Below are positions 33,064 through 43,294 of a DNA stretch of 64,000 nucleotides, one piece after another. This DNA is from Acanthamoeba lenticulata (lineage: Eukaryota > Discosea > Longamoebia > Acanthamoebidae). The notes under the pieces were generated by a model. The model did no database searches. It worked only from the letters and a program-made list of their open reading frames with translations, and had not been told where the DNA came from. How positions within the stretch are numbered: position 1 is the first letter of the stretch; every line of letters begins with the position of its first letter. The stretch spans positions 22,274 through 86,273 of the forward strand of contig NAVB01000045.1 of the NCBI GenBank assembly GCA_002179805.1. Reading direction: 5' to 3'. The position numbers and the translations under genes are program-made.

Positions 33064-34659
33064 ATGGAAGCCCAGCAAGTCGAAGAGCAAAGGCGCACCA
33101 TCACCAAATTGGAGGCCGAATTGGCTGTGGTTCGGGCCGAACTCGAGGATGTAAAGAAGAGGGCAAATGGGCGTAGGCAGAAGATTGAGGAGATGAGCGC
33201 CGAGGTGGTTGACTCCAACCCCTACAGTCGCCTCATGGCCCTCAAGAGGATGGGCATTGTAGAGAACTATGCTCGCATCCGTGACTTCAGCGTGATTGTG
33301 GTCGGCATGGGAGGCGTGGGCAGCGTGGCCGCTGAGATGCTGACCCGCTGCGGCATCGGTAAGCTCCTTATGTTCGACTACGACAAAGTGGAGATCGCCA
33401 ACATGAACAGGTACTTCCTCTGTTCTCTTGTCTTCTTCTCAATTAAAACTTATCCTGCATGTTGCAACAGGCTCTTCTTCCGTCCCGACCAAGCGGGCAT
33501 GACCAAGACCGCAGCGGCCGAGGAAACGCTACGAGACATCAACCCAGACGTGGAGTTTGAAGCTCACACCTACGACATCACATCCATCGACAACTGGGCT
33601 CACTTCCTCGGCCGCATCTCTGGGGGCGGCAAGGCCGGTCGGCCGGTCGATCTCGTCCTCGGCTGCGTCGACAACTTCGAGGCCCGTGTCGCCGTCAACA
33701 AGGTCCCTCCTCTCCTTCTGCGTTCTTGCACCTTAACGACTTCGACGCTGACCCCGCCGCGCGCGCGCGGACGACCTAGCACAGGCCTGCATGCAACTGG
33801 CCCAGCCGTGGATGGAGTCGGGCGTGTCAGAGGACGCCGTCTCGGGCCACATCCAGTTCATCATCCCCGGCGAGACCGCCTGCTACGAGGTTTGCATTCC
33901 TTTTTATTGTTATTGTTATTCTTGTTCACGGGCGTATTCATTTGCACATTCGAACACAGTGCGCACCACCGCTGCTGGTCGCCAGCGGGATCAACGAGAA
34001 GTCGCTCAAGCGCGAGGGCGTTTGCGCTGCGTCGCTCCCGACCACCATGGGCGCCGTGGCCGCCATGCTCGTCCAGAACACCCTCAAGTGCGTGATCTCG
34101 CCCCCCCCCCTCTTTTCTCTTCCTCCTCGCTCGAGGAGCGCTCAACGCGCGCGCACGTAGGTATCTGCTCGGGTTCGGCGAGGTGTCGTACTACCTGGGC
34201 TACAGCGCGATGACGGACTACTTCCCCCGCTACGCCATGAAGCCCAACGCGGAGTGCGACAATGCGGACTGCGTGACGCGGCAGCACGAGTACAAGGCCC
34301 GGCTCGCCGCCGCCCCCAAGGTCGAGCCCAAGAAGGACGCCGACGAGACCGCCAAGCCCAAGCACGAGACCAACGAGGTGCGCGGCGCTTCGCATGTCGT
34401 GCGTCAGTCGCAGCAGTGCTGACGTGAGTGCAATCGCGCGGGCGGGGGTCAGTGGGGGATCACGCTCGTGGACGACGACGAGGAAGAAGAGACGCAGCCC
34501 AAGCAGCAACAGCAAAAGCAGGAGGAAGTGCTGCCCGAGGGTCTGGTGCGATCGTTCGATGCGGCTAAGGTGGAGGTCAAGGCCGGCGACATCGTGCAGA
34601 CCGACGACACCCTCGACCTGGACGATCTCGCTGCCCAGCTCAAGGGCCTTTCCTCCTGA
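33064..34659 (+). CDS. UBA5: UBA5, UFM1-activating E1 enzyme
   Basis: Adenylates UFM1 and passes it as a thioester to UFC1 in ufmylation. A short coiled coil (residues 1-50) precedes the ThiF/E1 Rossmann core: [23 protein letters not shown] (ATP-binding loop), [16 protein letters not shown], and [15 protein letters not shown]. The catalytic cysteine lies in [14 protein letters not shown]. Zinc cysteines are CYEC (across an intron) and CDNADC. After an acidic tail linker, EWGITLV matches the UFM1/LIR-interacting motif of animal UBA5, and the C-terminal helix [12 protein letters not shown] matches the UFC1-binding end. About seven exons (33064-33410, 33471-33702, 33784 on, and so on) join in frame. 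Length of about 420 residues is normal. AATAAATAAATAAATAAA follows at about 34682. Confidence 0.93.
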
Positions 34660-34681
34660 ACGCGCTCCAAATTGCTAAAAG

Positions 34682-34703
34682 AATAAATAAATAAATAAAT
34701 AAA
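34682..34703 (+). promoter_or_regulatory. Polyadenylation signal cluster of UBA5
   Basis: Overlapping AATAAA hexamers (AATAAATAAATAAATAAATAAA) about 25 bases after the UBA5 stop. The next gene ends on the opposite strand 100 bases away, so the two 3'UTRs are tail to tail. Confidence 0.7.
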
Positions 34704-34758
34704 GCCATCTTTTTCTATTTGCAATTCTTTTTATTCAATTAAATAGTATTTTTTGAGC

Positions 34759-35970
34759 TCAGTTGGGCGACGACTGGAGCAGAAGGAGCTGTTTGGGGCC
34801 GCTCTTCTTCTTGTCCTTCTCCTTGTCCTTCTCCTTGCTGTTGTCCCTCGAGTCGCGTCGGCTTCGTTTGCGTCCGCTGATGATCTTGGGCTTGATCTTC
34901 TTCAGCCTCATCAGCTTCATCTTCTTCTTCTCCCCGTCCTTGGTGGTCGCTTCCTCCCCCCACAGTTCGCCTTCATCCTCCTCTTCCTCATCATGCCGCT
35001 CCCACTCTTCGATGCCGAGATGCACCTCCTCCGCCGACTCGATGTCGCTGCCGCTGCGCAGCGTCCTGAGGTACTCGTCCTCTGCTCCGCTCTCGGCCGT
35101 GCTCTCGACGTCTCGCTGCTGTTGTTGCTGCTGCTGCCGTCGCTCACGAGGCGTCTTGTCGCCGCTCTCCTCGCTCCGCTTTCGCTCGTTGATGGTCAAA
35201 ACGCGTTCGCTTTCGCTCTTTTGGCGCAGCATCTCCGTCGCCGCGCCATCGCGCGCTGGCTTGGCCACGTCCTCGCGCACAAAGAGCCGCAGGAGGCGTT
35301 CGTTGCGGGCGACCAGCGCCTCTTGCTCCTTGCGCTCCCGCTCGCGCCGCTCCTCCTCGCGTCGTCGTTCCTCGGCCAGCCGCGTCTCCTCGTCCATGTT
35401 GAGCTGCTTTTCGAGCACCTGTTCTTGGGCCTTTTTCTTTTTCTCCCACTGCGCTCGTCGCCGGTCGGCCGCGCGCTGGTTGGCATTGGCCATCTGCAGC
35501 ACCACGACCATGCCGCTGTCGGACAAGCTTCGTGTGTGTCGCCGCGCATGAGGCGCTCTTCCTCCTTCCTCCCCGCTCGTCTTCTGCTCTTCCTCCGCCT
35601 TCGCTTCGTTCTTTTGTCGCGTTTCGTTCTTGGTGAATTCCTCCTTCACTCTCTCCCACTCGGCTCCGCTTTCGGCTCCCTCGACCCCGACAAGAGGCAG
35701 GCGAGCAGGCACGGGCGCGGTGCATACAGGGCCCGCAAAGCTGTGCAGGTTCGCCATAACCTGCTCGGCCACCTCGCACGCCAGGAGCAGGCCCTCAAGC
35801 CCGCCCCCCTGCGAGTAACTCAGCGAGATGCTGCGTCGATGCATCTTGCGGCTTTCTGAAAGCAGCTGGCTCAGGCGCGCTCGGCTCTGTGTCTCGAAGG
35901 TTTCCTCCATGACAGCCCGCAGGGTCGGCTTGTCGGTGGCCCTGCCGACGGCTGTTGTTGCTGACGACAT
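34759..35970 (-). CDS. Unknown protein with central coiled coil and Lys/Arg-rich C-terminus
   Basis: Single-exon gene of about 403 residues. I chose the internal ATG at 35970 (MSSATTAVGRATDKP) because sequence upstream of it in the open frame looks non-coding. Residues about 15-110 are a helical region (LRAVMEETFETQSRARLSQLL, then LEGLLLACEVAEQVMANLHSFAG) that could be a small folded domain. Residues 140-280 are a highly charged coiled coil. An RRQQQQQQQR run, an acidic patch (EEEEDEGELW) and a C-terminus rich in Lys/Arg follow. The composition suggests a nuclear or RNA-associated protein. I recognise no family. Confidence 0.6.
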   Translation of the reverse strand: MSSATTAVGRATDKPTLRAVMEETFETQSRARLSQLLSESRKMHRRSISLSYSQGGGLEGLLLACEVAEQVMANLHSFAGPVCTAPVPARLPLVGVEGAESGAEWERVKEEFTKNETRQKNEAKAEEEQKTSGEEGGRAPHARRHTRSLSDSGMVVVLQMANANQRAADRRRAQWEKKKKAQEQVLEKQLNMDEETRLAEERRREEERRERERKEQEALVARNERLLRLFVREDVAKPARDGAATEMLRQKSESERVLTINERKRSEESGDKTPRERRQQQQQQQRDVESTAESGAEDEYLRTLRSGSDIESAEEVHLGIEEWERHDEEEEDEGELWGEEATTKDGEKKKMKLMRLKKIKPKIISGRKRSRRDSRDNSKEKDKEKDKKKSGPKQLLLLQSSPN

Positions 35971-36380
35971 CGCTTTTCTTGTATGCGTCGAGACTCCTTC
36001 TCGTACTCCTCCGTCTCTGTGGTGGTGCGTGTGCAGCCGTGCGCTCAGCTCCCCTGTTGCGCGGTGCGCGTGAAAAATGAGGTCTGGTATTGGCCAAGGA
36101 GCAACTTCAAACTTTCGTCGCCTTGGTTGTCCGGACCAGCTTAGGTTCTCTCTCCGCCTCTTCTCCACCGACGCTTGTTTCTTCTCGCTTCTTGCCTCTT
36201 CACGAATTCGTTGGGCCCTGCTGCTTCAGTGCGTAGCTTTACGGTCGTGTTTGTTAGTCCTCATCCCCTGCGGATCGAACGGCCGCAATTTCTCGTATTT
36301 GTCGCTGGTGCCGCAAGCGTCGCCACGCCACGAGGCACATGTGCGACAGTGTCACAAGAAGGAACATGATGCACGAGTTT
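35971..36380. other. 5' flank of the unknown gene and 3' flank of tRNA
   Basis: The open frame above extends into this stretch but without supported start or codon character. It probably holds the promoter of the minus-strand gene. No other gene seen. Confidence 0.35.
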
Positions 36381-36388
36381 AAAAAAAA
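36381..36388 (-). terminator. Pol III terminator of tRNA-Asp
   Basis: Eight A on the plus strand, so T8 in the transcript sense, lie 7 bases past the tRNA 3' end. Confidence 0.8.
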
Positions 36389-36395
36389 GATTTTC

Positions 36396-36467
36396 TCCCC
36401 CGCCGGGATTTGAACCCGGGTCGTCCGCGTGACAGGCGGAAATGCTAGCCAACTACACCACAGGGGA
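36396..36467 (-). tRNA. tRNA-Asp (GTC)
   Basis: Minus strand reads TCCCCTG (acceptor), TGGTGTAGTTGGCTAGCA (A box, D arm), a TCCGC/GCGGA anticodon stem around the CTGTCAC loop with anticodon GTC, and CCGGGTTCAAATCCCGG (B box, T arm). The 3' strand CGGGGGA pairs over all seven acceptor positions with one G-T pair. It is 72 nt, without intron or encoded CCA. A T8 terminator follows. Confidence 0.95.
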
Positions 36468-36771
36468 TTTGTTGATTGTTAAAACTTCTAACCTTTTACA
36501 TACACATGGATATAACTTGAAGCGGTTTCCGCTGTTACTTTGGAACAACAAGCATTGAGATGAAGGTCTTTGGCACACCGGGTACTAAGTTGTCGCCCCG
36601 GTGACAGCGGTGCTGTAAGCAGCTGCACAGTTGGGCGCGGCTGGATTCATCGCATACTCCCGCTCACGCATGGATGAGGCCATAAAGCTTTACAAGGATG
36701 GTGGTGGTTTGTATTTCCGCTCTGGAAAGAAGAAGAAAAAGGGCGAGACAGGAAGGGGTTTGAGTAAGTGC
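36468..36771. other. Gap between tRNA-Asp and PEPCK 3' end
   Basis: Contains the upstream flank of the tRNA and the 3' flank of the PEPCK gene. No ORF or RNA gene is supported. Confidence 0.4.
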
Positions 36772-38778
36772 TTAGGCTTGAGACACCTTGGGGCCGGAGG
36801 CAACAGTCTCAGGCGTGCAGCCGTCGGCGTAGGCGGCAAAGTTGTTGACGAACTTGCGCGCCAGCTTCTCGAGCGTGACCTTGTAGGCCTCCTTGTCCTT
36901 CCACGAGTTGACGGGGTTGAGGATCTCGGAGGGCACACCCGACACGGCCTTCGGGATGCTCACGTTGAAGACATCAAAGTTCTCGTACTCGGCCTCAGCG
37001 AGCTCGCCATTGTGGATGGCGTCGATGATGGCGCGTGTCCAGCTGAGCTTCATGCGGGCACCGACGCCGTAGCCACCGCCAGACCAGCCCGTGTTGACCA
37101 GCCAGCAGTGGACGTTGTGCTTCTTGACCTTCTCGATGAGCATGTCGGCGTAGACGTTCGGGTGGAACACGAGGAACGGCGCCGAGAAGCAGGGCGAGAA
37201 GGTGCAGACGGGCTCGGTGATGCCCACCTCGGTACCGGCCACCTTGGCCGTGTAGCCCGTGATGAAGTGGTAAGCCGTCTGCTCAGGGGTGAGCTTGGAG
37301 ATGGGCGGGAGCACGCCAAAGGCGTCGCACGTGAGGAGGATCACGTTCTTGGGCTGGCCCGCCACGCACGGGATGACGGCGTTGGGGATGAACTCGATCG
37401 GGTAGGCCGTGCGCGTGTTCTCCGTGATGCTGATGTCGTGGTAGTCCACCACGCGCGAGTGCTCGTCGTAGACGACGTTCTCCAGCACAGCGCCGAAGCG
37501 GATCGCGTTGAAGATCTCGGGCTCCTGCTTGGGGTCGAGGTCGATGGCCTTGGCGTAGCAGCCGCCCTCCATGTTGAACACGCCGCGGTCATACCAGCAG
37601 TGCATGTCGTCGCCTACGAGGCCGCGCTTGGGGTCGGCCGAGAGCGTGGTCTTGCCCGTTCCGCTGAGACCGAAGAACAGCGACACGTCGCCCGACGGCC
37701 CGACGTTGGCGCTGCTGTGGAGCGAGAGCACGCCCTGCTTGGGCATGAAGTAGTGCATGAACGTGAAGATGCCCTTTTTCATCTCGCCGGCGTACTCGGT
37801 GCCGAGGATCACCATCTCACGTCGCGCCAGGCTCAGGCACACGCTCGTCGACGACGCCACACCCCTGTCAAGGAAGAAGAGTTTGGTCAGATAAGGTTCG
37901 AGTTCATGTGTGCTACGTGATGAAGGCCGTTGAAGACACGTACTCGGTGTAGCGGTTAGCGGGGAACTGGCCAGCGTTGTAGATGATGACGTCGGGCTCG
38001 CCAAAGTCGAGCAACTGCTCGTCGGTCGGGCGCACCATCATGTTGCTGATGAAGAGCGCGTGGTAGGCCCGGGCGCAGATGACGCGCACCTTGAGCTGGT
38101 GCTCGGCCACCCAGCCCACGTAGCCGTCCACCACGAAGAGTCGCTCCCTCGTGTTCAAGTAGTCGATCGCCCGCTCGCTGTACAACGTTGTTGTTATTTT
38201 ACGCCAGGGTGAGTCATTGGTCCAACAAGATGAAGACAAGCAAGTTGAAGTTTGTAAAAACGAACCGATTGATCATGAAAGAGTGGTCGCTGAGCGGGAA
38301 GTTGATGGGCCCCCACCAGACGTCCTTCTCGGACGTGGCCTCCTTGACGATGCGCTTGTCCTGTGGGCAGCGGCCGGTATGCTTGCCCGACTTACAGACA
38401 AGAGCGCCGGTCGCGGTCACCGCCGTGCCGCTTTCATGTTTGAGGGCCAGCTCGTACAGCTTGGGCACACTGGACGGTTTAAAAAAGTATTGGTAAAAAG
38501 AAATTGAGCGTAAATTCAAATAAGCGGAAGAAAATAGCAAAAGAAATATCATATGCGGGGCCACAGGTAACGTACCTGGGGTTGCGGATAATGTTGTGGA
38601 TGTGGATACCGGCGTACTCGAGGCTCACGCTCTCGAGCTCCTCGTCGTGAAGTTGGTGCCATTCCTTGGGCGACAGGCGCGGGCGCACCTCGCCAGAGGC
38701 GAACGGCTTGAGGTGGGCTGTGAGCTGGCTCTCGAACTTGGGCGAGGGCTTCTGCGGCGATGACGACAGCTTTTCCAT
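36772..38778 (-). CDS. pckA: Phosphoenolpyruvate carboxykinase (ATP)
   Basis: Converts oxaloacetate + ATP to PEP + CO2 in gluconeogenesis. The ATP-type family is shown by the kinase-1 loop [11 protein letters not shown], the metal-binding [21 protein letters not shown], the oxaloacetate site with [13 protein letters not shown], and [13 protein letters not shown] [48 protein letters not shown] is the adenine-loop region. Four exons: 38778 to about 38575 ([15 protein letters not shown]), about 38472 to 38264, about 38178 to 37948, and 37866 to 36772. Length of about 560 residues is normal. The long final exon holds the catalytic core without introns. No targeting peptide is evident, so it is probably cytosolic. 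Confidence 0.95.
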
Positions 38779-39398
38779 TGTGTGGTTGTTGTTTGCCTAA
38801 CTGCAGCCCAGAAAAAACAGTACGGTCAAAACTAATACGAACGTCGAACGGTATGTGAAGGACGTGCAGCTCGAAGACCATACCTTGAGTGCGGGTCTAC
38901 GGGCAGAGTACTAGGTGGTGTGGTGGTGTGTATGTGGGGAGCAGGTCAACTGCGGTTAGGAGCAAGAACGTGAGTTTGTCTATGTCGTGGCTTCTCCGTT
39001 TTATGTCGGTAACCCCGCAGTGGGCTGATAGGTTTTATTCTGTCGGAAAGTCCGAAGCGCGAGAGCGAAATTCGACGGAGACGGCACTTTGAGTGAAGAA
39101 TGACAATAATAAACCAATCACGGACGTGTTTGGGAACTTTCACGCAGATCGGAACTTTCCGGCCGATAGTGCGGGATCACTGGACGGCTGGGCGGTCGAT
39201 GTGTCGGGACCAGCCGCGAACGGGAGGCCCAGGAAGCCAAGTGCCCAGGTTAGGCTCTTGTGGCTTCTCTGGGAATCGGAAGACGCCCTTCTTCCTTCGT
39301 CCTCTTCCATGTCGGCTCCTCGGCCTGGGAAATGGCCGCTCCCTCGACAATCGACGGTCCGTCGTGGGACTCGAGTGCCTCGACCGCCAACGAGGCAA
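38779..39398. other. PEPCK promoter region and flank of next gene
   Basis: 620 bases without a supported gene. It contains the 5' flank of PEPCK (from 38779) and the 3' flank of the minus-strand gene ending at 39399. A TATA-like element was not identified with confidence. Confidence 0.4.
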
Positions 39399-40499
39399 CT
39401 AGTTGCTCTTCCTCTTCTTGGCCGTCGCTTTACTGCCGCCCCTTGCTGGTGTCTTGCTGGTGGACTTGCGCGTAGTGGATGCTTTGCCCGTGCCGCGCCT
39501 TTTGCCGCCTCTGCCCCTTCCAGCAGGCTTCGTGGCGCCGGTGGCGTTGAAGTAGTGAGATAGCTTGTGGCCACTCTGGCCAATCTGGTTCGCCGCCACG
39601 GTGTGCTCCATCACGTCATCCATCGCCGCCGCTGCCTCGGCGCTCAACGTCTCGACGACGAGCGTGTGGGGCGTGACGGCGTACCCGCGGTAGCCGTCGC
39701 GCCACTGCTTCCTTTGTCTCCTCTGTCGTCGCTCTCGAAGTTCGTCTTCGCTAAGTCCTTCTTCGTCCTCGTCGTCTTCATCACCGTCCTCGTCTTCATC
39801 CTCGTCTTCCTCATCTTCGTTGACTTCCTCCTCCGCGCTTGGTTCCCTGCGATCCGCGATCTCGACCCTTCCTTCTTCTTCCTCCTCGTCCTCCTCCGTT
39901 GCGGATGTCGCTCTATCGGCATCCGCTCCCTGCTTAGCCTTCTTTGGTGGCGCATCGTGGAGACTGTGAGTCTCTGCTGGGCGTTTCTGCTGTCCGCTTC
40001 CACGGTCCACGGCAATAGATTTGGTCATGACGGCGTAGCGAGGGGCAGTGGGCATGAACCGGTAGGTGAAGCGCAGGTCGCTGCGCCCGGGCACCGAGTA
40101 GAGGCCCCGATGGCCGGAGAAGGAAGAAGTGGGCGGGGGCACCGATAGCCACACGCGGCCGTTGATGGGAGAAGCTGCGAGGTAGGCGGCCAAAACGTCC
40201 CGTAGAGCGGCCGTAAGCACCCGCAGGAACGAAGCAGCACCAGCGCCCGGCGGACCTCCGCCTTCATCTGGCGACTGGACAGGACCTAATTCTATCTGCC
40301 GTGGGTCGTGAAGCACAAGCAAAAGAGGTATGACCGTAGTGGGCCCCACCTTCAGGTGATACAACGCCCTTCGCCGCAGGACCCGCCCTCGGATTTCATT
40401 TTGATGGCCAGTTTCGTCTAGGGTTTCTGAATCATCCGCACTAACCGCGTCAAAAACAGTATCGTCTGTTTCTTCGTGCTCTGTTTTGATGGCGTCCAT
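39399..40499 (-). CDS. Unknown nuclear-looking protein with acidic stretch and basic tail
   Basis: Single-exon gene of about 366 residues starting at ATG 40499 (MDAIKTEHEETDDTVFDAV); the track frame upstream is not needed. Residues about 45-165 may be one folded domain (RALYHLKVGPTTVIPLLLVLHD, then VLTAALRDVLAAYL, then LRFTYRFMPTAPRYAVMTK). A bipartite-like basic segment with PPKKAKQ follows, then an Asp/Glu-only stretch of about 40 residues, then DGYRGYAVTPHTLVVETL, and a Gly/Arg/Lys-rich tail ending KKRKSN. Such acid-plus-basic layouts occur in chromatin and nucleolar proteins. I recognise no family. Confidence 0.6.
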   Translation of the reverse strand: MDAIKTEHEETDDTVFDAVSADDSETLDETGHQNEIRGRVLRRRALYHLKVGPTTVIPLLLVLHDPRQIELGPVQSPDEGGGPPGAGAASFLRVLTAALRDVLAAYLAASPINGRVWLSVPPPTSSFSGHRGLYSVPGRSDLRFTYRFMPTAPRYAVMTKSIAVDRGSGQQKRPAETHSLHDAPPKKAKQGADADRATSATEEDEEEEEGRVEIADRREPSAEEEVNEDEEDEDEDEDGDEDDEDEEGLSEDELRERRQRRQRKQWRDGYRGYAVTPHTLVVETLSAEAAAAMDDVMEHTVAANQIGQSGHKLSHYFNATGATKPAGRGRGGKRRGTGKASTTRKSTSKTPARGGSKATAKKRKSN

Positions 40500-40645
40500 C
40501 TTGCTTGTTTTTTTTCGACTGTGTGTTTTTTTTTTGATTAACTGCAAGATGCAATTTCTTCCAAGAACAGAAAGTAGAAAAACGTCAGGCCGCAAAAATA
40601 ATTGTCATTAATCAACATTCAGCTGGCCGTTAATTGTTCACCCGA

Positions 40646-41931
40646 ATGGAGCTGGTCGAGCCACTTCTCCTGACCATATCCAATGTAAGGGAATTGGTGC
40701 AGAGCCATGCCGAAATATCTAACGAAGTATCGGATCTCGGTACGCACTTTAAATTGGCATCTCGCCTCTCTTTGCCATCCAGCGAGACCACTGATTCGTG
40801 GGTGCTCAAAATAGGGGAGACGATTAGCTTGATCGAGGTAGCCATTCGTCCCCTACTCATGAACAACGCTTGTGATAATTCGGAGCTCAAGGATGTTCTA
40901 GGGGCCTTGCAGCAGTGGTACAACCTGCCTCATTGGTTACTACTTGCCGCTATGTAAGCTAAGCCTCAACGTGGGCCCTTTTTCTTGTTTCTTCGTAGCA
41001 TGGTGAACGCCAAAAACGCCCTTGAGAGGATGGCCAAGACGACGAGTCTCTCACAGCGAGTGATGTCTTGGTACGTTTCCGTTCTTCTTCTTCTTTCGTC
41101 TTGATTACGTCGCCTTGTTAATGCGTATGCACTCCAGGTTTCGATCCAGCACCGACCTCTCCGAGCTCAAAGCTCATCAGGACAAGCTCAAGACCCTCTG
41201 TCCCATCCTCTCGTTGGCCATCACTACTAGCCAGCAGAGCAAGCAGGTACATGACTCGTTCTCGCTGCTACGGTTACGGTCTCACACTTAGAGTACTGAA
41301 CGTTGTATGGCTTCGCTTCTGCCACCTGTAGGGCCAATCCGAGGATAGCAAGGGGTTCGACGCGCTGCGCCTGCTTAAGAATGAAGAAACCAAGGCCTTC
41401 TGGGCTCATCACTTTGGCCCTAAGGTTGCCACCTTCCTTAACGAGTAGCACTCGCTGTCCGACGCTTTTTCGCGCAGCTCGAATCAGCCGTCTGACTGTG
41501 CGTATTCCGCAATAGACGTTCAAGGTAACATGGACGCAATTTCGGGCTGCTTTTGAGCACGAGTTCGAAGTGCAGCGCGACTCTAACATCGAGCTGATGC
41601 GACAGCGGCTGGATCGGTACAGTTTCTTGCCACTTCCTCTCTCGTCTCAACAATTACCTATCTTAATTTAGTCTATTATTATTCCAACAGGAACAACGAT
41701 GGTGATGTAGATATCTATGAACTAGCCAACTTCACAGGCCACCTGGGTGTGCTGGACAGCTACCAGCAGCTCGTGCTGCAGGACCGACAACACGAACAGC
41801 ACACGCAGCGAGCAAAGCGACCAGCCTCGTCAAGTCCCCAGAACGAAAAGCTTCTCCGGCGCGCTACGGAAAAGGAGCCTCTCTCCAAAAAACCTCGTAC
41901 GGCCGAGCCAGAACGGGAGAAGAAGTACTGA
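40646..41931 (+). CDS. Helical-bundle protein with one EF-hand and basic C-terminus
   Basis: Six exons join in frame: 40646-40954, from about 41000 to 41070, 41139-41247, 41333-41423, 41524-41619 and 41691-41931. The N-terminal ~170 residues are all helical: LLLTISNVRELVQSHAEISNEV, LKDVLGALQQWYNLPHWLLL, ALERMAKTT, RVMSWFRSSTDLSELKAHQ and LKTLCPILSLAI. The arrangement resembles the four-helix HeLo/MLKL-N/MCAfunc class, whose last helices carry a similar 'F-x-x-S-x-D-L-x-x-L' signature. Then WTQFRAAFEHEFEV leads into DRNNDGDVDIYEL, one complete EF-hand loop. The C-terminus has RPASSSPQ and KKPRTAEPEREKK, a possible nuclear signal. The EF-hand is secure; the helical-bundle class is a guess. Confidence 0.6.
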
Positions 41932-42012
41932 ACGCCCGCTCGATCTCATAGCCGTGTGCCTAAACGGATGATAGTTGACTGATATTGTTGGGCGTCCCGT
42001 ACGATCAGGGTT

Positions 42013-43128
42013 ATGGGCCCGCCTGTGGCCTCGCTGGCAAAAGTGCGGTTCTCATTGGCACCTAATACACAGCATGTCATACCCGAAGACGACGACTCGG
42101 AGGAGTGCCAGTTCGCCTACAAGCTGCTCCTCTTTGCCCGCAACGAAATTTTCCAGCTCAAGGGCTGCGAAGGTAAGTTAACTCTCGGTTTGCCAGTCGG
42201 TTCTGTGCGCTCTTACACATAGACTGGCCGGGTATGTCCAACGTAGGAATTCGGACGCTGTATAGACAGTGGCACCCGGAAAAGCCCTTCGTGGTTGGCC
42301 GGATGATGATGGAGCATTTGCCCACGGATCTGGTGGTCCGCATCAGCCGCACTCACTTTGAGATCCACTGCAGCACGGCTCGCACGCTCAACGACTCAGC
42401 GGAGGCTCGGCAGTACTGGATTGTCGACTTGAGTGGTATGTTGCCGCGACCCTCCTTTCCCTCTTGCGTCGCTTGACTCAGCGCTGACGTTGTCTACCAG
42501 GCAATGGTACCTTTCTCAACGGCAAGAGAATGACAAAGAGCAGTAAGATGTTGCTGCACAGCGGCGACCAGATCGGAATCGTGACCGACAAGGAGCGCTT
42601 CGTGGTTGAGCTCGGTTACACCTTCCAGCCCATCAACTAGTACTGCTTCCGGCCCTGTTCGGGTTTCGACCCTTTTCGTTATACCTACGGGACTGATCCA
42701 TCTCGCTTTTATGTTGCATCAGCGTGTCCTACACGGGAACAGATGACAGCCAAGAACTGCGGTCGTCGCCTTCATCATCATCATCATCTTCTTCCTCGTC
42801 GTCTTGGTCGTGCTCGCCACCGTCATCTGTGGCGTCGAGCGCAGCCACGCTGCCCGATGGAGGATCGTTGGGCAGCCATTTCTCGCCTCCTGCTTCGCTC
42901 GAGGACTCGGACGAGTTCACCTGCACTCCACCCAAGGGTCAGCTTCTCTTCTGTTCTGCTTCTTCTTGTTTTGCGGTGGGGTCCATCCTGACGCGGGTTG
43001 GGGGTCCGTGGACAGCAGGCATTCCCACGATCGTGGTGACGCCGCCACAGAGCCCATCGAAGGAGGGTGGCACGCCGCCGCCGTCGATTTCTGCCGTTCT
43101 GGCCTCCTCCCTGGAGCAGCTCACCTAA
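42013..43128 (+). CDS. FHA-domain protein
   Basis: Binds phosphothreonine peptides. The FHA fold is shown by FVVGRMMMEHLPTDLVVRISRTHFEIHC (the GR and SxxH elements) followed by YWIVDLSGNGTFLNGKRM (the NGT-x-LNG loop), LLHSGDQIGIV. It follows an N-terminal segment starting MGPPVASLAKVRF. The domain occupies about residues 70-190. After it, an intron at about 42640-42721 (donor inside AACTAGTACTG) joins TFQPIN to YVSYTGTDDSQEL and a Ser-rich, disordered tail ending in SSLEQLT. If the intron is retained, translation stops at TAG 42638, so two C-terminal forms are possible. It lies 82 bp after the EF-hand gene in the same direction. Confidence 0.75.
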
Positions 43129-43294
43129 CAAAACCTGCCTCCCTTGTACATCACACGAACAATCAAACCACCACATTCTTCAGATTCCCTATGTTCCGTT
43201 GCTTGGCCCTTCACTCAAAAAGGCAGGTCGAGAAAGTTAATCTGAATCGACTTGCTCACCCGCAGCTAGCGAAGGAAGTGAGTGAGTAGAAGAG

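Noticed and set aside
36631..37920. 429-residue plus-strand ORF opposite PEPCK
   Set aside because: It is the exact antisense of the conserved PEPCK exon and has no family features of its own.
39560..40150. Plus-strand ORF opposite the acidic unknown gene
   Set aside because: Its Val/Leu/Phe-rich run is simply the reverse complement of GAA/GAC codons in the acidic stretch.
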